A DNA stretch of 48,373 bases from an uncultured bacterium (lineage in GTDB: Bacteria; Bacillota; Clostridia; Lachnospirales; Lachnospiraceae): contig CANRWP010000023.1 of the NCBI GenBank assembly GCA_947643595.1, forward strand, positions 1-48,373, read 5' to 3'. Under the pieces are notes generated by a model that was not told the DNA's origin, made no database searches, and saw only the letters and a program-made list of their open reading frames with translations. Position 1 is the first letter of the stretch; every line of letters begins with the position of its first letter. Below are positions 42,575-48,373 of this stretch, piece after piece. The translations under genes and the position numbers were made by a program.

Positions 42575-44116
42575 ATGCAGCAGGAGATGATCATTGTCCT
42601 TGACTTTGGCGGTCAATACAACCAGTTGATCGCGCGTAGAGTCAGGGAATGCAATGTATATTGTGAAGTACATCCTTATAATATAAGCCTTGATAAGATC
42701 AGGGAGTTGCACCCGAAGGGGATCATTATGACGGGAGGGCCGAACAGCGTATATGCCGAGGGGGCGGTTCTCTGTGACAGAGAAATTTTTGAGCTGGGAA
42801 TACCGGTTCTCGGCATCTGCTACGGATCCCAGGTGATCGCGCATATGCTGGGCGGCGAGGTCGCGGCAGCGCCGGTCAGCGAATACGGGAAGACGGAAGT
42901 GGACGCAGATACATCGGCAGTGCTGTTTCGGGATGTGGCAAAAAAGACGGTCTGCTGGATGAGCCATACGGACTATATCGGGAAAGCCCCGGAGGGATTT
43001 TCCGTCACGGCGCACACGCCTGTCTGCCCGGTGGCGGCGATGGAGGATGCCGGACGCGGTATCTTTGCGGTGCAGTTTCACCCGGAGGTTGTGCATACGG
43101 TGGAAGGCATGAAGATGCTGAGAAATTTTGTGATGGATGTCTGCCGGTGCAAAGAGGATTGGCGTATGGATTCCTTTGTGGAGACTTCCATCAGACAGCT
43201 TCGCGAAAAAGTCGGAGACGGCAGGGTGCTCTGTGCCCTCTCCGGCGGTGTGGACAGTTCCGTGGCGGCGGTGCTGTTGTCAAAGGCAGTGGGAAAACAG
43301 CTCACCTGCGTCTTTGTGGATCACGGACTGCTGCGCAAGAACGAGGGGGATGAGGTGGAGGCCGTTTTCGGCCCCGGGGGATCTTACGATCTGAACTTTG
43401 TCCGCGTCAACGCGCAGGAGCAGTTTTACGAGAAGCTTGCCGGTGTATCCGAGCCGGAGAGCAAGCGCAAGATCATCGGTGAGGAGTTTATCCGTGTCTT
43501 TGAGGAGGAAGCGAAAAAGATAGGGGCGGTGGATTTTCTGGTGCAGGGGACGATCTACCCGGATGTGATCGAGTCCGGACTCGGAAAATCGGCGGTGATC
43601 AAGTCCCATCACAACGTAGGGGGACTGCCGGATCATGTGGAGTTCAAGGAGATCATCGAGCCTCTCAGGCTTTTGTTTAAAGATGAAGTGCGGCGCGCCG
43701 GGCTGGAGCTGGGGATTCCGGAGTATCTTGTCTACAGACAGCCCTTCCCGGGACCGGGGTTAGGTGTCCGGATCGTCGGCGAAGTGACGGCGGAGAAGGT
43801 GCGCATCGTGCAGGACGCGGATCATATTTATCGGGAGGAGATCGCGAAGGCGGGATGCGATAAAGGACTGGGGCAGTATTTCGCGGCGCTGACCAATATG
43901 CGGAGCGTGGGCGTTATGGGGGATTTCAGGACTTATGACTATGCAGTGGCGCTCCGGGCGGTGAACACCAGCGACTTCATGACGGCGGAGTGTGCGGAAA
44001 TACCGTTTGAGGTGCTGCAGAGGGTGATGAACCGGATCATCAATGAGGTGAAGGGGGTCAACCGGGTGCTCTATGATTTGACGAGTAAGCCGCCGGGGAC
44101 GATTGAACTGGAGTAG
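42575..44116 (+). CDS. guaA: GMP synthase (glutamine-hydrolysing), GuaA
   Basis: 513 residues; converts XMP to GMP using glutamine and ATP. The amidotransferase half has the nucleophile Cys82 in LGICYGSQV and [10 protein letters not shown] with the catalytic His and Glu. The synthetase half starts with the pyrophosphatase loop ALSGGVDSS (about residues 221-229), and the C-terminal dimer domain ends in [14 protein letters not shown] 42575 has AGGAGG upstream; a longer frame is unlikely. A second GuaA-like gene lies 3 kb downstream, with an AT-rich insert between them. Confidence 0.97.
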   Translation: MQQEMIIVLDFGGQYNQLIARRVRECNVYCEVHPYNISLDKIRELHPKGIIMTGGPNSVYAEGAVLCDREIFELGIPVLGICYGSQVIAHMLGGEVAAAPVSEYGKTEVDADTSAVLFRDVAKKTVCWMSHTDYIGKAPEGFSVTAHTPVCPVAAMEDAGRGIFAVQFHPEVVHTVEGMKMLRNFVMDVCRCKEDWRMDSFVETSIRQLREKVGDGRVLCALSGGVDSSVAAVLLSKAVGKQLTCVFVDHGLLRKNEGDEVEAVFGPGGSYDLNFVRVNAQEQFYEKLAGVSEPESKRKIIGEEFIRVFEEEAKKIGAVDFLVQGTIYPDVIESGLGKSAVIKSHHNVGGLPDHVEFKEIIEPLRLLFKDEVRRAGLELGIPEYLVYRQPFPGPGLGVRIVGEVTAEKVRIVQDADHIYREEIAKAGCDKGLGQYFAALTNMRSVGVMGDFRTYDYAVALRAVNTSDFMTAECAEIPFEVLQRVMNRIINEVKGVNRVLYDLTSKPPGTIELE

Positions 44117-44159
44117 TAAACCGAGCACCGGGAAGCCAAGGAGGTAAAAAGTGAAGCGC

Positions 44160-44622
44160 TGCATTGTAGTAACCGATATAGTCGCATAATAATTATCAGA
44201 ACACGGAGGATTTTAAAATGGCTATATCGGAGAATAAAATTTATCCCAGGACAGGTGATGCCCAAACAGTCTATTTAAAAAATGTAATTGCCAATGACAG
44301 AATTAAAATTGGCGATTATACAATGTACAATGATTTCGTGCATGACCCGCAAGAATTTGAAAAGAATAATGTATTATATCATTACCCGATTAATGGAGAT
44401 CAGCTGCAAATCGGTAAGTTCTGTTCTATTGCCTGTGGAGCAAAGTTTCTGTTTACCAGCGCAAATCATGCAATGTCTTCACTTTCAACATATCCATTTC
44501 CGATATTTTTTGAGGAGTGGGGATTGGATGTAAAAGAGATTACAAGCGCATGGGATAACAAAGGCGATATTGTGATCGGCAATGATGTCTGGATTGGTTT
44601 TGAAGCGGTTGTTCTATCCGGT
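44160..44622 (+). repeat. Direct repeat, copy 1 (vat upstream region and 5' half)
   Basis: 463 bases beginning TGCATTGTAGTAACCG. They recur at 45914-46319 with only a few substitutions and one 57-base deletion. The copy includes the 58-base upstream region and ribosome site of the acetyltransferase gene and ends inside the gene at CTATCCGGT. Confidence 0.93.
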
Positions 44623-44847
44623 GTAACGATTGGTGATGGAGCGATTATTGGTACACGGGCAGTTGTTACAAAAGATGTGCCGCCTTATACGATTGTCGGA
44701 GGCGTTCCTGCAAAACCGATACGAAAACGGTTTTCGGACGATGTGATTTCTGAATTATTGAAACTTCAATGGTGGAACTGGTCTGAAAGCAGGATTAAGA
44801 AAAACATTACGGCGATTCGATCAGGCCGTATTGAGGATCTGGAATAA
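44218..44847 (+). CDS. Vat/CatB-type xenobiotic O-acetyltransferase
   Basis: 209 residues of the left-handed beta-helix acyltransferase family that inactivates streptogramin A or chloramphenicol. Segments are IGKFCSIACGAKFLFTSANH, with predicted catalytic His84, FPIFFEEWG, GNDVWIGFEAVVLSGVTIGDGAI and GTRAVVTKDVPPYTIVGGVP. ACGGAGG precedes ATG 44218. The gene is AT-rich compared with guaA, a sign of transfer. A hairpin terminator follows at 44892. Antibiotic specificity cannot be told from the sequence alone; related cell-wall or sugar acetyltransferases share the fold. Confidence 0.9.
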   Translation: MAISENKIYPRTGDAQTVYLKNVIANDRIKIGDYTMYNDFVHDPQEFEKNNVLYHYPINGDQLQIGKFCSIACGAKFLFTSANHAMSSLSTYPFPIFFEEWGLDVKEITSAWDNKGDIVIGNDVWIGFEAVVLSGVTIGDGAIIGTRAVVTKDVPPYTIVGGVPAKPIRKRFSDDVISELLKLQWWNWSESRIKKNITAIRSGRIEDLE

Positions 44848-44891
44848 CGGCCGGTATCATGTAAGTTAATGAAGACAGGGGAGATGTAGTA

Positions 44892-44931
44892 ATATGGCAG
44901 TTCGCAGTATCAGGCGGATTGCCATATTTTT
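44892..44931 (+). terminator. Terminator after the Vat gene
   Basis: ATATGGCAGTTCGC (44892-44905) pairs over 14 positions (two wobbles) with GCGGATTGCCATAT (44914-44927), followed by TTTT. The rest of 44848-45105 holds no gene I can support. Confidence 0.8.
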
Positions 44932-45105
44932 GTGGAAAAATGGGTGCTTCTGTGGTAATGTATAAGGGCAAAGATAAAAACACAACGCAAGGCAATCTTG
45001 CAGAACTGCAGGTAGTCCAGTCGCACCGATTTGGTGTAAGTAGCTCTCCCTCCTTAGGGTCGTCTGTTCTTTGTTCATTACAAATATTTTAAGGAGGATT
45101 TGTCA

Positions 45106-45291
45106 ATGGACAAAATCAACAAGTTGATTTCCGTTTTGGGAAAGCTATCCATGTGCAAAGTTACGTTTGGAGCAGAGCCAAAAGACTATGAGGTTTATGA
45201 TTTTGTTTTGAAGAATTACTATCGGCTACGATTTAGTCCGGCTGTGGCAATTGATGTAAAAGAAGCCGGTCGCAATCCTAAACTGAAGTGA
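45106..45291 (+). CDS. Small hypothetical protein
   Basis: 61 residues from ATG 45106, with AAGGAGG upstream. Mixed sequence with KVTFGAEPKDYEVYDFVLKN and no recognisable domain. The ribosome site and coding-like composition favour a real small gene. It is in the AT-rich insert between the two guaA genes, so it may be a mobile-element remnant. Not assigned. Confidence 0.5.
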   Translation: MDKINKLISVLGKLSMCKVTFGAEPKDYEVYDFVLKNYYRLRFSPAVAIDVKEAGRNPKLK

Positions 45292-45403
45292 AGAAACAAG
45301 TTTTGCAAGGTTTTTTGGATGTAAATAAATGCAAAATGATATTTTGTACCTTTAACCTCCAAAATGGATTGCTGATTTGTAGGAATTTACGAAAGGGAAT
45401 ATT

Positions 45404-45817
45404 ATGACATATACAGAAAAGGAAATTAGTTATGCTGATTATGTAAGGCTAAGAGAGTGTGTTAATTGGAATAATTTTTTTAAGGAACAGACTGAAAAAT
45501 GTTTGAAAAATACATTGTATTCAATAGAAGTTATAGATGATAATTCAATTATAGGGATGGGAAGATTGATTGGCGATGGAATGTATTACATGATGGTAGA
45601 TATTATTGTTGAACCGAGGTATCAAGGTAAAGGTATCGGAAGTAATATTGTTAATAAATTGATAGAATATGTTCATAGAGAAACGCCCGTTGGCGGTCGT
45701 TCAAGTATTCAACTGATTGCTGAAAAAGGGAAAGAAAGTTTTTACGAAAAATTGGGATTTAAATTTATTCCGCATGAATTTTGTGGAAGTGCTATGCGAA
45801 AAGTAATTCACAATTAA
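45404..45817 (+). CDS. GNAT-family N-acetyltransferase
   Basis: 137 residues. VEPRYQGKGIGSNIVNKLIE is motif A, the acetyl-CoA pyrophosphate site (Q-x-x-G-x-G/A). SFYEKLGFKFIPHEFCG is the C-terminal motif B region. GAAAGGG lies ten bases before the ATG. AT-rich like its neighbours. The substrate is unknown; small amines or antibiotics are typical for the family. Confidence 0.9.
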   Translation: MTYTEKEISYADYVRLRECVNWNNFFKEQTEKCLKNTLYSIEVIDDNSIIGMGRLIGDGMYYMMVDIIVEPRYQGKGIGSNIVNKLIEYVHRETPVGGRSSIQLIAEKGKESFYEKLGFKFIPHEFCGSAMRKVIHN

Positions 45818-45913
45818 GTATTTGAGTGATAGTAATGAAAAATAGATTTTGTGTAAAATAAAACTGTGTAGTTAATCTGTGAGGATTTGCCATAATAAAT
45901 GCGTGGCAACATT

Positions 45914-46319
45914 TGCATTGTAGTAACCGATATAGTCGCATAATAATTATCAGAACACGGAGGATTTTAAAATGGCTATATCGGAGAATAAAATTTATCC
46001 CAGGACAGGTGATGCCCAAACAGTCTATTTAAAAAATGTAATTGCCAATGACAGAATTAAAATTGGCGATTATACAATGTACAATGATTTCGTGCATGAC
46101 CCACGGGAATTTGAAAAGAATAATGTATTATATCATTACCCGATTAATGGAGAACTGTTGCAAATCGGTAAGTTCTGTTCTATTGCCTATCCATTTCCGA
46201 TATTTTTTGAGGAGTGGGGATTGGATGTAAAAGAGATTACAAGCGCATGGGATAACAAAGACGATATTGTGATCGGCAATGATGCCTGGATTGGTTTTGA
46301 GGCGGTTGTTCTATCCGGT
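45914..46319 (+). repeat. Direct repeat, copy 2
   Basis: 406 bases matching 44160-44622 apart from scattered substitutions and an in-frame deletion of 57 bases. The right end stops at the same CTATCCGGT where similarity to copy 1 ceases. Confidence 0.93.
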
Positions 46320-46337
46320 TGGGGAGTATGGCTGTAA
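45972..46337 (+). pseudogene. Truncated duplicate of the Vat acetyltransferase
   Basis: The frame starts like the 44218 gene (MAISENKIYPRTGDAQTVYL) but lacks 19 residues (equivalent to Cys73-Thr91, including the predicted catalytic His84). After VVLSG it runs into unrelated sequence (WGVWL) and stops, so about 90 C-terminal residues are lost. The upstream region and ribosome site are intact, so a short protein may still be made, but it cannot be an active enzyme. A failed duplication or recombination product. Confidence 0.9.
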
Positions 46338-46361
46338 ATCATAATGTGGAGAGGTGCTATT

Positions 46362-46964
46362 TTGAAAAAAGTAATTTTATATATCCATGGAAAAGGCGGG
46401 AGTTATTTGGAAGCGGAACAGTACAGGAAAAATTGTATTGGATTTGATATGATCGGGATAGACTTCAATGAGTATCTGCCCTGGATCGTACAGAATCAAA
46501 TTCAATCGGTCTATAATGAAGCGCGTGAAAAATACGATTATGTCTATGTTATTGCAAACAGTATAGGGGCTTATTTTGCAATGCACACTTTACAGAATTG
46601 TGATATTGAAAAAGCTTTATTTATATCGCCTGTGCTTGATATGGAACGTCTTATACTGGATATGATGAGCCTGGCAAATGTATCGGAAAAGGATCTATGT
46701 GAAAAAGAAGAAATTCCCACAGATTTTGGTGAGACATTATCGTGGAAATATTTATGCTTTGTCAGAGAGAACCCTATAGTATGGAATATTCCCACAGAAA
46801 TCTTATATGCAGAAAATGATAATCTTGTATCCCGACGAACAGTAGATGAATTTATTGGCAGTCATAATGCAAATCTTACTGTTATGGAAAACGGGGAGCA
46901 TTGGTTTCATACAGATGAACAACTCGCCTTTTTAAATGACTGGATGAAAAAGGCAATAGGTTAA
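46362..46964 (+). CDS. Alpha/beta hydrolase
   Basis: 200 residues from TTG 46362, chosen because AGAGG lies seven bases upstream; an ATG at 46344 has no ribosome site. LYIHGKGGSYLEA is the oxyanion-hole loop; VIANSIGAYFAMHTL is the nucleophile elbow with Ser; ILYAENDNLVS gives the acid; GEHWFHTDEQL gives the His. Size and pattern fit small serine hydrolases of the RsbQ/YdeN type. Substrate unknown. It is part of the AT-rich insert. Confidence 0.85.
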   Translation: MKKVILYIHGKGGSYLEAEQYRKNCIGFDMIGIDFNEYLPWIVQNQIQSVYNEAREKYDYVYVIANSIGAYFAMHTLQNCDIEKALFISPVLDMERLILDMMSLANVSEKDLCEKEEIPTDFGETLSWKYLCFVRENPIVWNIPTEILYAENDNLVSRRTVDEFIGSHNANLTVMENGEHWFHTDEQLAFLNDWMKKAIG

Positions 46965-46981
46965 ATTTTTCTGTTTTGTGG

Positions 46982-47010
46982 TTGGAAAGTGAAGTAAGTT
47001 ACTATATAAT
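46982..47010 (+). promoter_or_regulatory. Promoter of the second guaA
   Basis: TTGGAA (46982-46987) and TATAAT (47005-47010) are 17 bases apart, 57 bases upstream of the start codon. Confidence 0.65.
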
Positions 47011-47067
47011 GAAAGAACAGTAAGAGATGACCGAATGGCAAAACAAAGGACAAGGAGGCTTTATCCT

Positions 47068-48373
47068 ATGAGACAGGATCTGATCGTAATTTTGGATCTG
47101 GGCAGCACGAGCAATACCGTGATCGCCCGTGAAATTCGTGAACTCGGCGTATACAGCGAGATACATCCCCACGATATTACCGTGGATGAACTGAGGGCTT
47201 TAAAAAATGTAAAGGGAATCGTGTTAAACGGCGGAGAGAACCGTGTGGTTGACGGGAAGGAAGTGGAAGTCAGACCGGAGTTGTACGATATGGGCATTCC
47301 GATGATATCCATAGATTATCCCCAGTCAAAATGCAAGACGCAGCTCGCCGTCCTTCCGGATCAGGATACGCTGAAAAAGTTTATTTTTGAGGAGTGCGGG
47401 GCAGAGGCAAACTGGAATATGAAGAACTTCATTGAGGATCAGGTGGAACTGATCAGGCAGCAGGTGGGCGATCGGAAGGTACTTCTGGCGCTTTCCGGCG
47501 GCGTGGATTCGTCTGTGGTGGCGGCGCTGTTGATCAGGGCGATCGGACAGCAGCTTGTGTGCGTACATGTGAATCACGGCCTGATGCGCAAAAACGAGTC
47601 GGAGAGCGTTGTGAAGGTGTTCCGCGATGAGCTCCATGCGAACCTGATCTATGTCGATGCGTCCGAGCGTTTTTTGGGAAAACTCGAGAATGTGGCGGAC
47701 CCGGAACAGAAGCGGAAGATCATCGGCGGTGAGTTTATCCGCGTTTTTGAGGAGGAAGCGAGAAAACTGGAAGGCATCGATTTCCTGGGGCAGGGAACCA
47801 TCTATCCGGATATCATCGAGAGCGGTACAAAGACCGCTAAGATGGTGAAATCCCATCACAACGTGGGCGGCCTGCCGGAGGACTTAAAGTTCGAGCTTGT
47901 TGAGCCGTTAAAACAGCTTTTCAAGGACGAGGTGCGCGCCTGCGGCGTAGAACTGGGACTGCCGCATGACATGGTGTACAGACAGCCGTTCCCGGGACCG
48001 GGACTCGGCGTGAGATGTCTGGGAGCGATCACCAGAGACAGGCTGGAGGCGGTACGTGAGTCGGACGCGATCCTGAGGGAGGAGTTTGCGAGAGCAGGAT
48101 TGGATAAGAAAGTGTGGCAGTATTTCACAGTCGTTCCGGATTTCAAATCGGTGGGGATGAAGAACAACGCCAGGGTATTTGAGTATATGGTGATCATCCG
48201 TGCAATCAATACCGTGGACGCGATGACGGCATCGATCGAGAAGATCGACTGGGATGTGCTGGAGAGGATCACGGGGAGGATATTGGCGGAGGTTGAAAAT
48301 GTGAACCGGGTTTGCTATGACCCGTGTTTGCCACTTATAAGGTCTAAAATGGAGCCACAACGGCTCCATTTTT
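47068..48373 (+). CDS. guaA: Second GuaA-like GMP synthase with degenerate amidotransferase domain, 3' end disrupted
   Basis: The open frame from ATG 47068 (AAGGAGG upstream) runs to the window end. The N-terminal part aligns with the first GuaA (IVLNGGENRVVD, DMGIPMISIDYPQSK), but Asp83 replaces the nucleophile Cys82, and about 81 residues containing the catalytic His/Glu are absent. The synthetase half is complete: [42 protein letters not shown] and [12 protein letters not shown]. The last family-like residues are NRVCYD; the expected SKPPATIEWE-type tail is replaced by unrelated codons. The enzyme could use free ammonia or an outside amidotransferase. The 3' end looks broken or is at an assembly edge. 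Confidence 0.88.
   Translation, partial: MRQDLIVILDLGSTSNTVIAREIRELGVYSEIHPHDITVDELRALKNVKGIVLNGGENRVVDGKEVEVRPELYDMGIPMISIDYPQSKCKTQLAVLPDQDTLKKFIFEECGAEANWNMKNFIEDQVELIRQQVGDRKVLLALSGGVDSSVVAALLIRAIGQQLVCVHVNHGLMRKNESESVVKVFRDELHANLIYVDASERFLGKLENVADPEQKRKIIGGEFIRVFEEEARKLEGIDFLGQGTIYPDIIESGTKTAKMVKSHHNVGGLPEDLKFELVEPLKQLFKDEVRACGVELGLPHDMVYRQPFPGPGLGVRCLGAITRDRLEAVRESDAILREEFARAGLDKKVWQYFTVVPDFKSVGMKNNARVFEYMVIIRAINTVDAMTASIEKIDWDVLERITGRILAEVENVNRVCYDPCLPLIRSKMEPQRLHF
48346..48373. repeat. Perfect inverted repeat at the window edge
   Basis: AAAATGGAGCC (48346-48356) pairs perfectly with GGCTCCATTTT (48362-48372) over ACAAC. It could be a terminator or the end of a mobile element inserted in the second guaA. 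Confidence 0.6.

Noticed and set aside
44150-44189. Small gene starting at GTG 44151 behind AAGGAGG
   Set aside because: Only about a dozen codons before a stop within the repeat; more likely a cut gene start.
44866-45078. Minus-strand small ORF between the Vat gene and the next ORF
   Set aside because: It overlaps the Vat terminator, has no ribosome site and no recognisable domain.

Overview
The window looks like a Lachnospiraceae-type (Clostridia, Firmicutes) chromosome segment. The signs are AGGAGG ribosome sites, frequent TTG/GTG starts, a SpoIIID sporulation regulator, YesM/YesN-type two-component genes, and a rhamnose/propanediol microcompartment built around a B12-independent glycyl radical enzyme. 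Both window edges cut through genes or broken sequence.

Left edge (1-7883): a surface-glycan locus. It has a partial gene, two proteins with a Rossmann-like GAGGxGxK start, a family 2 glycosyltransferase, an Rpn/transposase_31 nuclease, and the RfbH/RfbG pair that makes CDP-linked 3,6-dideoxyhexose intermediates. The first 4 kb is clearly more AT-rich than what follows. A PHP phosphoesterase runs convergently (8601-7876).

Centre (8700-22350): a glycyl-radical bacterial microcompartment locus. Order: glycyl radical diol dehydratase, its activase, a PduU-like shell protein, EutP/PduV GTPase, class II aldolase, GlcG-like protein, CoA-acylating aldehyde dehydrogenase, Zn alcohol dehydrogenase, four BMC-H shell proteins, PduL, EutN/PduN pentamer, PduS, PduT, and a DeoR regulator. 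Two near-consensus promoters (8702-8730 and 13005-13033) share an upstream A-rich element. Several strong intercistronic hairpins separate shell genes from enzyme genes.

22362-27777: a Gfo/Idh/MocA oxidoreductase (minus), a lone flagellin, an AraC regulator with a HAD phosphatase (minus), and a second Gfo/Idh/MocA oxidoreductase. 27888-30581: rhamnulokinase and rhamnose isomerase, preceded by a pair of 12-nt direct repeats placed like an AraC-activator site. Next come a DUF1846 protein, a minus-strand YesN/YesM two-component system, and a divergent sugar ABC importer (ATPase, two permeases, binding lipoprotein). The binding-protein gene has an in-frame TAG at codon 137.

Taken together: rhamnose enters by the ABC importer and is isomerised (RhaA), phosphorylated (RhaB) and cleaved by the compartment aldolase to DHAP and lactaldehyde. 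Lactaldehyde is reduced to 1,2-propanediol, dehydrated to propionaldehyde, and dismutated to propanol and propionyl-CoA/propionyl phosphate. No fucose kinase or isomerase is in the window, so rhamnose is the best-supported substrate.

Right edge (40644-48373): a lipoprotein, SpoIIID, a CmpB-like membrane protein, GMP synthase, and an AT-rich insert (Vat acetyltransferase, a broken Vat copy, a GNAT enzyme, an alpha/beta hydrolase). A second GuaA follows; its amidotransferase domain has lost its catalytic Cys and its C-terminus is broken at the window end. The most unusual non-coding signal is a pair of similar structured leaders (18461-18570 and 35748-35808). They lie upstream of pduL and of the ABC ATPase gene, have differing but complementary stems, and both genes start with TTG.
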